A stretch of 64,000 bases of DNA from the NCBI GenBank assembly GCA_035514535.1, contig DATKAZ010000108.1, forward strand, positions 77,679-141,678, in the 5' to 3' direction. A program made the position numbers and the translations under genes. Below, in pieces: positions 35,418 through 44,187 of this stretch (the stretch's first letter is position 1; every line of letters starts with the position of its first letter). The notes beneath the pieces are model-generated. The model searched no databases. It saw only the letters and a list, made by a program, of their open reading frames with translations, and was not told the DNA's origin. This DNA is from XN24 sp035514535 (GTDB lineage Bacteria > Pseudomonadota > Gammaproteobacteria > Steroidobacterales > XN24).

Positions 35418-36389
35418 ATGACTGAGCCCCGAACAAGTAGGATTGCGCCGCTCATCTCGATGGCGATGGTGCTCCTTGTGGCCGTTGCACTTATCTATGT
35501 GATCAGGGCGGCACCGTTCGAAGTCTTGGGTGAAATCCGGCCTGGGACTGTCACTTTGTCGGCGGTGTTGATGATCGGAGCAATGCAGATAGTTTTCCTT
35601 TTGCTTGCAACCGAGACTTGGCGCCGAGTGGTGAAAGTCCTGACGGGCGCCAATGTCGGCCTGTTTTCGTCATACATGCAACTCGCTGCGGTGGCTGTGG
35701 GCAAGTACGTGCCGGGCAAGGTATGGGGCTTTTTAGCACGTACCGGGGAAATGCACAGAAAAAATATACCCGTCCACATGGCGGTAATGAGCAGTGTAGT
35801 GGAGCAGATGCTTTTACTGGCTGGCGCGCTAGTTGTGGCCGTAGGTGCGGCTATGGTCGCCGTTCCGCAACTCAGAGGCTCAATTCTAATTGCGGGACTC
35901 GCTGGACTCATTGGGATAGTTTTTGTGTCGATGAAAATCCCGACAATTGCGAACTGGCTCTTGCGCAAGAGGATGCCAAATGCCGTGCCTGTCCGGATTG
36001 ACGGGTACCACCCTATTGGCATCCTGCGATTTGTCCTCGCCTATGCCATGATTTGGCTGCTCAGTGGCGCGATATTCAGCACGATTTACTTTTCGTTGTT
36101 TGATGTAGCGGTAACGGCGGAACGCGTTGCGGCATTGGTGTTGGGTAACACGCTTGGAATCGCGTTGGGATTTTTTGCCTTTTTTGCCCCTGGCGGAATT
36201 GGCGTGCGTGAAGCAATCGCCACTATAGTATTGGCTCCGTTTGTGCCCGTGCGCGAGGCGCTGTTGGCGGCCGTTGCGTATCGGGCATGGATGGTCCTGA
36301 TCGACGGATTGAACGGCCTCGTTCTGTTGATCAGGGAAGCGGGCCGTAACAACACTCTTCCTGCGGCAGTGGAAGGGCAGGAAGACTGA
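35418..36389 (+). CDS. flippase-like LPG-synthase-TM / UPF0104 membrane protein
   Basis: 323 residues with about eight to nine hydrophobic helices. Signature motifs of the LPG_synthase_TM family: AVAVGKYVPGKVWGFLAR near residue 95 and FFAPGGIGVREAIATIVLAP near residue 260. Members such as AglD- and YbhN-like proteins are associated with lipid-linked sugar or aminoacyl-lipid handling. Starts 6 nt after the second methyltransferase, so it belongs to the same rightward operon. A role in moving or using a polyprenyl- or lipid-linked intermediate is inference. Confidence 0.82.
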   Translation: MTEPRTSRIAPLISMAMVLLVAVALIYVIRAAPFEVLGEIRPGTVTLSAVLMIGAMQIVFLLLATETWRRVVKVLTGANVGLFSSYMQLAAVAVGKYVPGKVWGFLARTGEMHRKNIPVHMAVMSSVVEQMLLLAGALVVAVGAAMVAVPQLRGSILIAGLAGLIGIVFVSMKIPTIANWLLRKRMPNAVPVRIDGYHPIGILRFVLAYAMIWLLSGAIFSTIYFSLFDVAVTAERVAALVLGNTLGIALGFFAFFAPGGIGVREAIATIVLAPFVPVREALLAAVAYRAWMVLIDGLNGLVLLIREAGRNNTLPAAVEGQED

Positions 36390-36446
36390 TCCGCTGCCCT
36401 GTAAGGGTACTTGTTCAGCACTGTCAGATCGGGTCGGGACGCAAGT

Positions 36447-37340
36447 CTAGACAGTGTCTTTGAAGTTCAACGCAGTGATCTGCTCGGAGATAAGGCCGAT
36501 CAGGAAAATTATCACCGATGCGCTGAACAGCAGCAAACTCATGTTGGTAAATCGACCCACTGTCGCGAACGTGTACAAGTAGTATCCAAGACCGAGCAAG
36601 AAGAAAGTCAAGCTCGCCGGGAGGAAGAGTTTCATTGGCGCATACAATGTTGCGATCTTAAAAATAATAACGATAAATCGCACGCCATCACGAATGGGCT
36701 TTATGTGGCTCTTTCCTTGACGCTTGTTGGCTTGGATATCAATAAAATCAACCGGGTACCCTGATCGCATGAATGCCATCGTAATCGTCGTGGGATAAGA
36801 GAAACCGTTCGGAAGCAGATACAGGAACCGCTTGAACAGGTCGGCGCGAACCGCGCGAAACCCGGACGTCAGGTCAGGAATCCTCTGGCCCGTTACCAGT
36901 GATGCGACGAGGTTGTAAGCGCCGTTCGCGAACAGACGGGCTGCGTTGGCGTGTGACTTCCCGGTTGAGCGCGCACCGATCACCATGTCGAATCCCGCGT
37001 CCATCCGCTCGAGCAATCGGGGGATATCACCAGGCTGGTGTTGGCCATCTGCGTCGAGGAAAACCAGAATGTCTCCAGTTGCCTGGCGTGCGCCGGCCTT
37101 TATTGCGGCGCCGTTGCCCAGGCTGTGCGGGTGATCAATTGTCCGAGCCCCAAACCTGCGCGCAATCGTGCCCGTATCGTCCTGCGAGCCGTCGTTTACA
37201 ACGAGGATCTCGGCATCCGGCTGTTGGGCCTGAATCCCTTCGATCAGCAGGCCAATTGAGGCCGCCTCATTCTTCGCCGGAATTATGATTGATAGCTTGT
37301 TTCTTGGAGCCGGCATTGTTGAGATGGTCAATTCGTTCAT
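36447..37340 (-). CDS. family 2 glycosyltransferase (dolichyl-phosphate-mannose-synthase type)
   Basis: 297 residues. N-terminal GT-A domain: KLSIIIPAKNEAASIGLLIE, EILVVNDGSQDDTGTIARRF, LGNGAAIKAGARQATGD and the metal-binding LVFLDADGQHQPGDIPRLLE, then VIGARSTGKSHANAARLFAN and DLTSGFRAVR. Two C-terminal hydrophobic helices (LFLPASLTFFLLGLGYYLYT and LLLFSASVIIFLIGLISEQI) suggest membrane attachment. The product is probably a polyprenyl-phosphate-linked sugar. Transcribed leftward with the membrane protein at 37.4-39.3 kb (29-nt gap), convergent with the flippase-like gene. Confidence 0.88.
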   Translation of the reverse strand: MNELTISTMPAPRNKLSIIIPAKNEAASIGLLIEGIQAQQPDAEILVVNDGSQDDTGTIARRFGARTIDHPHSLGNGAAIKAGARQATGDILVFLDADGQHQPGDIPRLLERMDAGFDMVIGARSTGKSHANAARLFANGAYNLVASLVTGQRIPDLTSGFRAVRADLFKRFLYLLPNGFSYPTTITMAFMRSGYPVDFIDIQANKRQGKSHIKPIRDGVRFIVIIFKIATLYAPMKLFLPASLTFFLLGLGYYLYTFATVGRFTNMSLLLFSASVIIFLIGLISEQITALNFKDTV

Positions 37341-37369
37341 AGCAAGGCCTGCTAGTTGTTCTTAGAATT

Positions 37370-39265
37370 TCACTTCGGCTGTTCGAGGCTCTTGAGCGTA
37401 TCTGCCCAGAGCTTGGCCTTGACAGGATGGCTTGGTATCAGTGATCGGGCCTCATCGATGATGTCCTGCGCTGCCTCGTTCAGTCCTGCGCTGTCCAGAA
37501 CCTGGATTACCGCGGTCAGAGTTGGCGGGCTAGGTGTTAATTCTAGCGCCTGCCGGCAGTAGCTCACTACAACCTCGGTCTCTCCGCGCTCGATAGCCGT
37601 CTGGGCAAGGATAATAAGGAGATTGCTTCTAACGTCGGGAGCACTGAATCTCGGATTAGCCAGCAAGCTCCTGGTAAGCCGATCCACTGCATTGTGGGGC
37701 AATTGTGGGCATCTTCCGGTCCTAATCAGGTAGTCCAGGCCCCACAGCAAACCCCTGGCGGTATTACTGAAGTCTGCAGTCCGCAGTCTCTCTTCGAGAG
37801 ATCGGACAGCCGCACTGTAGTCAAGATCCGGCTCGCTCTGGCAGGACATCAGCAAGATCTGAAGGTCAAGTAGGTGTGCATTTGGATGCTTTTCTCGCAC
37901 CTCCATCAACACCTTGCGGGCCACGTCCGGGCTGCCGACTTTTTCCATCTGTTGCGCAAGCACTTCGGCCGCACGGATCGAATTGGGCTTGTAGATGTAC
38001 CACATCTCCACGGCAATGGCGGGTGTGCCCCAAAGCGAAGTAACACTGTAAAGCACGCCGCCCAGCACAAGGGAATAAGCGGCAGTGGTTACCATCAATA
38101 TGCGACGCCACGGCAGTGTCGCGGCGAAAGTAGCGGCGATCAACGCGTATGTCGGCCCGATCAGCGGCATGTAATTGCGGTGCTCGAAATACAACTCGAG
38201 CGGAATCGTTGTGGATTCCAGCGAATGCCCCAGGAGGTACCAAGCCACCGCGAAAGTGAACAGCGGCGCTCGTCGCCGCAGCATGACCGCCGCCGAGATC
38301 ACCGCGATCCAGCCTGCGACAGCAACAATCGCAGTTAGATCCAATATATTGCGATGTACCTGAGTATCGTCATGAAACGGCCCCAGCCCGGGGAGATTAG
38401 GAATGAACGCAAGATACAAGTAGTTCCACAGAACACTGGCCTGCGTCAGGAGGCGCTCGAGTCCGTTGAAGTTGCGTACCAGAACTATTGATTGGTCGTA
38501 CGGCAGGCGGGTGACCAGGTAGACGAGCATGATGACCGCTGGCACGATGAGCACTGCCGTGAACCAGCTTCGCCATTGCACGCGAGAGATATTTGCGGGC
38601 CGATCTAGGATTGTGGCCTCAATGGCAAGTATGAATAAGAAAAGTAGCGCGCCATTTTCCTTAGCCAGCATGCCAAGCAGCGCCCCGACTCCAAGGGCTA
38701 TGGTCATGCCTGACAGCGCCAGGACCGGACGCAGTTCGATCATTCGGCGCGCATACAAGTAGGCGATTCCGCCCAAGAGACCGAACACGGCCGAAAGCGT
38801 GGTCATTCGCTGGACGATCAGCAAAGAGCTTGAGGCAAGGATCGGCAGCAGCATCCAGACAGCGGCGCTTGACGCACCAACCAAAGCGGCATGTCCTTCC
38901 GACTGTCGGCGTCCCAGCCCGAGCAAATAGAGAAACCACGTAACCAGGACGCCGTTCAGCAGGTGAATGAGGATGTTAGTGCGAAGAAAGACGTCCAGTG
39001 CGCTAGGCCAGGCATATGCCTGGGGGACAAACGTAGCCAGGGCTAACGGCCTGCCCGTGGGACCTGCCCTGCCAGAGAAGATGAAAGGGAAGGCGTTTGA
39101 AGTTTCATGAACTTCACTTAGACCGCCGAGGTTGACCGAATCATCAAACCACATGGTGCCGGTGAGGCCCGGGGCGTAGGCAAACCAGGCAGCCACGATG
39201 GCGGCGAGCATGATGACCGCAGCTGGGGCGTGTTGGCGGACGGTCGAAGCGATTTTGGTGGCCAT
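37370..39265 (-). CDS. large membrane protein with GT-C-like N-terminus and TPR-like C-terminus
   Basis: 631 residues. About ten or more hydrophobic segments in the first 420 residues, beginning after an acidic first loop (GTMWFDDSVNLGG) and NILIHLLNGVLVTWFLYLLG, a layout reminiscent of GT-C protein O-mannosyltransferase/TMTC proteins. The last ~200 residues are soluble, helical and TPR-like (RAAEVLAQQMEKVGSPDVAR; AIERGETEVVVSYCRQALEL; AAQDIIDEARSLIPSHPVKA). Paired with the GT2 gene, it could transfer a polyprenyl-linked sugar to protein or glycan. Start: ATG 39265 chosen; a GTG at 39298 would add 11 residues. Confidence 0.65.
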   Translation of the reverse strand: MATKIASTVRQHAPAAVIMLAAIVAAWFAYAPGLTGTMWFDDSVNLGGLSEVHETSNAFPFIFSGRAGPTGRPLALATFVPQAYAWPSALDVFLRTNILIHLLNGVLVTWFLYLLGLGRRQSEGHAALVGASSAAVWMLLPILASSSLLIVQRMTTLSAVFGLLGGIAYLYARRMIELRPVLALSGMTIALGVGALLGMLAKENGALLFLFILAIEATILDRPANISRVQWRSWFTAVLIVPAVIMLVYLVTRLPYDQSIVLVRNFNGLERLLTQASVLWNYLYLAFIPNLPGLGPFHDDTQVHRNILDLTAIVAVAGWIAVISAAVMLRRRAPLFTFAVAWYLLGHSLESTTIPLELYFEHRNYMPLIGPTYALIAATFAATLPWRRILMVTTAAYSLVLGGVLYSVTSLWGTPAIAVEMWYIYKPNSIRAAEVLAQQMEKVGSPDVARKVLMEVREKHPNAHLLDLQILLMSCQSEPDLDYSAAVRSLEERLRTADFSNTARGLLWGLDYLIRTGRCPQLPHNAVDRLTRSLLANPRFSAPDVRSNLLIILAQTAIERGETEVVVSYCRQALELTPSPPTLTAVIQVLDSAGLNEAAQDIIDEARSLIPSHPVKAKLWADTLKSLEQPK

Positions 39266-39427
39266 CAAATCAGGTGTCGCGGTAGAGGCAGCGCGCACTA
39301 TAACCCGACATGCGCTTCGTATGTCAGTGATGTAGATTCAGAAAATTGAAACCAAGCGTGATTATCGTCATTCGGATCTCCACGTATCACGAGATACGAT
39401 TTCCTACTTTGTGAAGGCAAATTTGAA

Positions 39428-40450
39428 GTGACCGACTCGACTCGGATTCACAACTCACCAAAACTCATTCACGTCGTGGCGGGAGTCATGGACAATTGCC
39501 ACGGCCGCGTCCTTGTCGCCCAGCGACCGAGGGGGAAATCGTTGGCCGGTGCGTGGGAGTTCCCCGGTGGCAAGTTGCACTTTGACGAGGATCGGCTCAC
39601 TGGACTCGTGCGCGAATTCGATGAGGAACTCGGGATCCAAGTCGAAGTCGCCCGGCCGCTGATCCGTTTCCGGCATAGTTATCCTGACTTGGAAGTCGAT
39701 CTCGACGCGTGGCGCATCGAGCGCTGGCACGGCGAGCCGCATGGCCGCGAGGGACAGGCGATTGGCTGGTACGCCCCGGAAGAACTGGAGGACCTGGGCC
39801 TGTTGCCCGCCGACACGGCGATCGTGCGTGCCATTCGCCTGCCGGCAATGTGCGCGGTGACATCGCCGCGGGCCGAACAGGGAGAGGGAGCATTCCTGGA
39901 CCAGGTCGAGCAACTGGCCGCCCACAGCGGTGCCGGGCTGATCTGTCTGCGCCGCCCTGACCTTGATCCCGCCGACTTGCTTGAACTGGCGGCGGGCGCC
40001 GCCTGCCGCATCGAAGGGACTGCCGCGAGGCTGCTGCTGCACGGCGACCCGGCAGCGTTGGCCCCGGCACTCGTCGCGCCGCCCAAGGCACCGGCCGCAC
40101 GCTTCGAATCGGCCGTGGCGGGCCTGCACATCCCCGGGCGCTATCTCGACACTCTGGCCGAGCGCCCCGTGCCCCCACACATGTGGTTCGGCGTCTCCTG
40201 CCACGATGCCCGCCAACTCTATGCGGCCCTCGCGCTGGGCGCGGACTACGCCTTCCTAGGGCCCGTCAAGCCGACGGCCAGCCACCCTGGAGTGCCGGGG
40301 ATGGGCTGGGAAAAGTTCGCCGCGCTGGTGGCGGATCTGCCGCTGCCGGTCTACGGCATCGGCGGCCTCGGGCCGACGGACCTTGACGACGCCTGGGCGG
40401 CCGGGGCCCAGGGAATTGCCGCCATTCGGGCGCTGAATTTGACGCGCTGA
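39428..40450 (+). CDS. nudix hydrolase fused to a ThiE/TenI-like domain (MutT-type)
   Basis: 340 residues in two domains. Residues ~15-140 form a MutT-like nudix domain (VLVAQRPRGKSLAGAWEFPG, then GGKLHFDEDRLTGLVREFDEELGI covering the nudix box GX5EX7REUXEEXGU), expected to hydrolyse oxidised nucleotides such as 8-oxo-dGTP. Residues ~160-340 resemble thiamine-phosphate synthase/TenI (FGVSCHDARQLYAALALGAD, YAFLGPVKPTASHPG, LPVYGIGGLGPTDLDDAWAA). The same fusion is known near yacG-coaE in pseudomonads. The box here reads REFDEELG. GTG start. It is the first native gene right of the glycan island. Confidence 0.9.
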   Translation: MTDSTRIHNSPKLIHVVAGVMDNCHGRVLVAQRPRGKSLAGAWEFPGGKLHFDEDRLTGLVREFDEELGIQVEVARPLIRFRHSYPDLEVDLDAWRIERWHGEPHGREGQAIGWYAPEELEDLGLLPADTAIVRAIRLPAMCAVTSPRAEQGEGAFLDQVEQLAAHSGAGLICLRRPDLDPADLLELAAGAACRIEGTAARLLLHGDPAALAPALVAPPKAPAARFESAVAGLHIPGRYLDTLAERPVPPHMWFGVSCHDARQLYAALALGADYAFLGPVKPTASHPGVPGMGWEKFAALVADLPLPVYGIGGLGPTDLDDAWAAGAQGIAAIRALNLTR

Positions 40451-40570
40451 ATCGCCTGATTCGGCCGGGCCTCGTGTTTCTCGAGCGGGCGCACGTTTTT
40501 CTGTATACAGCGCACGATTTGCTCGACGTTGCGCACAGCGCCTGCCCGCCAGCTGTGGCCTGATAGGCAA

Positions 40571-41797
40571 ATGAAACGCATCGCTCCTGCATTTCCCGGC
40601 AAGGACCTGCGCCTGTCCCTGCTGGTGTTCTTCGGCGTATGCGCGGTGGTCGGCATCCTGCCGTTCGCCGTGTGGCGCTTTTCGCGGGGGCAGTTGCTGG
40701 CCGGCTCGATCGACCTGGCTATCGTGGTGGTGATCGTGGGCGCGGTCTGGTATGCGCGGCGCTTCCAGCGCGTGGAGGCCGTCTCGAAGTTTGCAGTCAT
40801 CTTCCTCAGCGGCGCGTGCTTCGTCATGGCTCCGGTCATCGGCACGCTGGCGTTGTACTGGACTTATCCTACGCTGGTCGCCAACCTGCTGCTGGCGGGG
40901 CGCTCCCTCGGGCTGAAGGTCAACCTCGCACTGATCGTCGGCCTCGTGGCGCTGACGGACCTGCTGCCCGATACGGCGGCGCGGACGACCTTTGCCATCA
41001 CCGCGTCCATGGTGACGGTCTACGCCTATCTCTTCGCGGTCACGACGGACCGCCAGCGCGACGCGCTCGAGTCCCTCGCGACCTTCGACGACCTGACCGG
41101 CGCCGGCAACCGCCGGATGATGGAGCATGAACTGGCTGAAAGGTTCGACCATGCCGTCAAGCATCTGCTGCAATACGCGGTCGTGGTGCTGGACCTGGAT
41201 CACTTCAAGGCGGTCAACGATACCCACGGCCACGAGGCGGGCGACGACGTGCTGAAGCAGTTCGTGGCGCTGATCCACGAGGTCATGCGCGGCGACGATC
41301 GCCTGTACCGCATGGGGGGCGAGGAGTTCGTGATCTTCCTGCCGCACACGGGCCACGCCGGACTCGCGGCGTTCCTCGACCGCCTGCAGGATTACCTCCG
41401 CCCGCGGCTCACCGGCCCCGGCGGCCCGGTCACCGTGTCCATGGGCGCGGCCGTGGTGGAATTCGGCGACGACAGCTGGTCCGACTGGCTGGCGCGCGCG
41501 GACGAGTCCCTCTACCGGGCGAAAGAGACGGGGCGCGACCGGTTCTGTATCGCTGCGTCCGCCTATGACGCTTCGTCTTCGGGGGTCGGGCCGGCATCCG
41601 CCTCGGCATCCTCGCCGGGGATCGCGTGTTCCTCCGAGAACCAGGCGCCGAGGTCGATGAGGCGGCAGCGCTCGCTGCAGAACGGGCGCCATGGCGATTC
41701 CGGCGACCAGGCCACCGATTTGCCGCAAGTGGGACAGGCCACCTCGAGCATCGCTGAACTCAGCAGCAGGTCAGTTCGAACCCGACGTTCTCGGTGA
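40571..41797 (+). CDS. membrane-bound diguanylate cyclase (GGDEF)
   Basis: 408 residues. Five to six N-terminal hydrophobic helices (LSLLVFFGVCAVVGILPFAV onwards) act as a MASE-like sensor, followed by a GGDEF domain from about residue 175 (LATFDDLTGAGNRRMMEHEL; VVVLDLDHFKAVNDTHGHEA). The active site reads RMGGEEF, and an RxxD inhibitory site (RGDD) lies five residues upstream, so it should make cyclic di-GMP with product inhibition. After DRFCIAA the frame stays open for about 77 low-complexity residues that run antisense through yacG. A link to the neighbouring type IV pilus genes is plausible but inferred. Confidence 0.9.
   Translation: MKRIAPAFPGKDLRLSLLVFFGVCAVVGILPFAVWRFSRGQLLAGSIDLAIVVVIVGAVWYARRFQRVEAVSKFAVIFLSGACFVMAPVIGTLALYWTYPTLVANLLLAGRSLGLKVNLALIVGLVALTDLLPDTAARTTFAITASMVTVYAYLFAVTTDRQRDALESLATFDDLTGAGNRRMMEHELAERFDHAVKHLLQYAVVVLDLDHFKAVNDTHGHEAGDDVLKQFVALIHEVMRGDDRLYRMGGEEFVIFLPHTGHAGLAAFLDRLQDYLRPRLTGPGGPVTVSMGAAVVEFGDDSWSDWLARADESLYRAKETGRDRFCIAASAYDASSSGVGPASASASSPGIACSSENQAPRSMRRQRSLQNGRHGDSGDQATDLPQVGQATSSIAELSSRSVRTRRSR
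41563..41751 (-). CDS. yacG: DNA gyrase inhibitor / zinc-finger protein YacG
   Basis: 62 residues with the four zinc-binding cysteines: CPTCGK near the N-terminus and FCSERC about 20 residues on, then RLIDLGAWFSEEHAIPG, the family signature. E. coli YacG binds and inhibits gyrase. The start is set at MLEVACPTCG. Sits 8 nt after zapD in a leftward group zapD-yacG, and overlaps the GGDEF gene on the other strand. Confidence 0.93.
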   Translation of the reverse strand: MLEVACPTCGKSVAWSPESPWRPFCSERCRLIDLGAWFSEEHAIPGEDAEADAGPTPEDEAS

Positions 41798-42563
41798 CCT
41801 GCACGGGGCGCTTCTCCGGCCCGGCCCACGTCAGGAAACGGACCGTGAAACGGTGCTGTCCGCCGCTGATCTCCGGGTAGAAGTCCGCCCCCGCGGGCAG
41901 CGAGATGCGCACCAGCTGGCAGCCCATCGAGCGGTCGATCTGGTACTGGAACATCCCGCCGGGCGCCACCTCGGGCCGGCCCGGCGACGACTCGCGCGTC
42001 AGCCACAGGAGCTGGCCGATGGCGTCGCACAGCGGCTTGAGGTGGCGGAACCAGGCCTGGAAGTCGGCATAGCGCTGGTCTTCCGGGCGGCTCAGCCAGT
42101 GCTTGAAGTCCGGCAGGTCGAACTCGCAGGTCCCGCCGGGAATCGCGCTGCGGTGGCGGATGGAGGCGAGGAACTCGGACTCTTTCAGCGGCTGGGTGTA
42201 ATGCGCGCCGCAGCTCGCCAGCTGCTGGCGTAACTGCGAGACGCGCTCCAGCAGGGCGTCGAGCCGCGTCCTGTCCACGCCCGGGCGGCTGGCGAAACCG
42301 ACCAGGGTGGTGGTCTGGCGCTCGAGGTCCTTGAGCACCTCGCCGCGCACGTCGCCGCGGCTGACGATCGCGAGGATCTCGATCAGGCTGCCCATGGCCG
42401 CGCGGCTCGACCACGCCGACGGCTGGCGCGCGTGGTGCTGCGCCTGGCGCGACAGGAACTCGATGCGCAGGAAGGTACGCATCCGCTCGGTCAGCGGCTG
42501 CTCGAACACAGTCAGATCCCTGGCCTCGTTCCGGGTCGGGGCGTTCGCCGCACCTTGGCTCAT
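41760..42563 (-). CDS. zapD: cell division protein ZapD
   Basis: 267 residues: FEQPLTERMRTFLRIEFLSR at the N-terminus, then AMGSLIEILAIVSRGDVRGE, CEFDLPDFKHWLSRPEDQRY and a C-terminal beta-domain ending ENVGFELTCC. ZapD cross-links FtsZ filaments through the FtsZ C-terminal peptide, which is intact in this genome. Start at MSQGAANAP follows a 50-bp gap after coaE; a longer open frame upstream is the coaE antisense shadow. Confidence 0.93.
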   Translation of the reverse strand: MSQGAANAPTRNEARDLTVFEQPLTERMRTFLRIEFLSRQAQHHARQPSAWSSRAAMGSLIEILAIVSRGDVRGEVLKDLERQTTTLVGFASRPGVDRTRLDALLERVSQLRQQLASCGAHYTQPLKESEFLASIRHRSAIPGGTCEFDLPDFKHWLSRPEDQRYADFQAWFRHLKPLCDAIGQLLWLTRESSPGRPEVAPGGMFQYQIDRSMGCQLVRISLPAGADFYPEISGGQHRFTVRFLTWAGPEKRPVQVTENVGFELTCC

Positions 42564-42613
42564 CGCGCGATTCTGTACGATGCCGCGAAACACCGCAAAC
42601 CCCGCGCGTGCGC

Positions 42614-43273
42614 TCAGGGCAGGCGCAGCCCCGGGCGCTCGCGCCCGCCGCCGGCGGCGATCTCGCGGTAGACCGCGTCCAGGGTGGCGACGGCGTCGGC
42701 CAGCCGCTCCGGGGGGCCGTCGTTGACGATCACGTCGTCGGCCTCGGCGAGGCGCTGTTGCCGCGTCGCCTGGGTGGCGAGGATGGCCTGCGCGATGGCT
42801 GCGTTGCCGCCGTCCCGTGCCAGCAGACGCTCGAGCTGCGTTTCCTCGGGGCAATCGACCACCAGCACCCGGTCCACCCAGCCGGTGAGGCCGAACTCGA
42901 CCAGCAGCGGCGCGACGATCACCTGGTACGGGCCCTCGCGGGCCTCGGCCTCGCGCACCCCGGCGGCCAGGATCAGCGGGTGCAGCAGGGCCTCGAGCCG
43001 CTTGCGGGCCGCATCATCGCTGAACACGCGCGCGCGCAGCGCCGCCCGGTCGAGCCTTCCCTCGGCATCGAGCATTTCCGGGCCGAAAGCGTCCGCGATG
43101 GCGGCGAGCGCGGGCTCGCCCGGCTCGACCACCTCCCGCGCCACCAGGTCGAGGTCGATGACGGGCACGCCGCGCGCCGCGAACAGCCGCGCGACGGTCG
43201 ACTTGCCGCTGGCGATCCCGCCGGTCAGGCCGACCCGGAACCTTCCGTCGCCGAATGGCGGCGCCTGGATCAC
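42614..43273 (-). CDS. coaE: dephospho-CoA kinase
   Basis: 219 residues; last step of coenzyme A synthesis. Walker A FRVGLTGGIASGKSTVARLF, then GVPVIDLDLVAREVV, LHPLILAAGVREAEAREGPY, and VIVAPLLVEFGLTGWVDRVL with VVDCPEETQLERLLARDGG. The GTG start stands 2 nt after the pilD stop, so pilD and coaE are co-transcribed, as in Pseudomonas. Confidence 0.94.
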   Translation of the reverse strand: MIQAPPFGDGRFRVGLTGGIASGKSTVARLFAARGVPVIDLDLVAREVVEPGEPALAAIADAFGPEMLDAEGRLDRAALRARVFSDDAARKRLEALLHPLILAAGVREAEAREGPYQVIVAPLLVEFGLTGWVDRVLVVDCPEETQLERLLARDGGNAAIAQAILATQATRQQRLAEADDVIVNDGPPERLADAVATLDAVYREIAAGGGRERPGLRLP

Positions 43274-43275
43274 CC

Positions 43276-44154
43276 TCAGCGCAGCCCGGCGAAATGCAGC
43301 CAGGCGCTCGTGAGCTGCGGCCCCCACAGCAACGCGATCCAGCCGGCGGCCGCGAGATAGGGCCCGAAGGGGATCGGGACCTGCCGGTCGCGGCCGAGCA
43401 GCAGGATCATCGCGATGCCGAGCGCCGCGCCGACCACCGCTGAGAGCAGGATGACCAGCGGCAGCATCTGCCAGCCGAGCCACGCGCCGAGCGCGGCGAG
43501 CAGCTTGAAATCGCCGTAGCCCATGCCCTCGCGCCCGGTCGCCAGCCTGAACCCCTGGTACACCAGCCACAGGGACAAATACCCGGCGATCGCGCCCGCT
43601 ACCGCATCGGGCAGGGTCGCGAAGGCCTGCTCCCCGGCGGCGAGGTTGAACAATAGCCCGGCCCACAGCAGCGACAGGGTGATGCTGTCCGGCAGGAGCT
43701 GCTCGTCGATGTCGATGAAGCTGAGCGCGATCAGCGCCCCGGTGAGGCCGATCCCCGCGAGCACCTGGCCGGGCCACGGCAGCATCCACGCCGTCGCGGC
43801 GAACAGCAGTCCGGTCAGCAACTCGACCGCGGGGTAGCGCAACGAAATACGCGTGCCGCAGCCGGCGCAGCGGCCCCGCAGCACGAGCCAGCTGACCAGC
43901 GGAATGTTTTCCGCGGCACGGACGGGACGGCTGCACTGCGGGCAACGCGAGCGCGGCACCACGAGGTTGAACTTCCCCTCGGGTAGTGCGGGGGCCGGTG
44001 CGGCCATTTCCTCGGCGCATTGCGCACGCCATTCGCGCCGCATCATCAGCGGGAGGCGATACACGACCACGTTAAGGAAGCTGCCGACCAGCAGGCCGAA
44101 CAGCAGCGCGATGCCGGCCAAGGCCGCGGGCGGCAGCCCGTTTAGCGAACTCAC
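43276..44154 (-). CDS. pilD: type IV prepilin peptidase / N-methyltransferase
   Basis: 292-residue polytopic aspartyl protease that cuts the prepilin leader and methylates the new N-terminus. Two CxxC pairs (RCPQCSRPV and RCAGCGTRI) form the methyltransferase zinc site. Catalytic aspartates lie in SFIDIDEQLLPD and GMGYGDFKLLAALGAW. Seven to eight hydrophobic helices. GTG start. Part of the leftward run pilB-pilC-pilD-coaE. Confidence 0.95.
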   Translation of the reverse strand: MSSLNGLPPAALAGIALLFGLLVGSFLNVVVYRLPLMMRREWRAQCAEEMAAPAPALPEGKFNLVVPRSRCPQCSRPVRAAENIPLVSWLVLRGRCAGCGTRISLRYPAVELLTGLLFAATAWMLPWPGQVLAGIGLTGALIALSFIDIDEQLLPDSITLSLLWAGLLFNLAAGEQAFATLPDAVAGAIAGYLSLWLVYQGFRLATGREGMGYGDFKLLAALGAWLGWQMLPLVILLSAVVGAALGIAMILLLGRDRQVPIPFGPYLAAAGWIALLWGPQLTSAWLHFAGLR

Positions 44155-44187
44155 GAGGCGTCGGCGCGCGAAAGGCCCACGCTCGGC

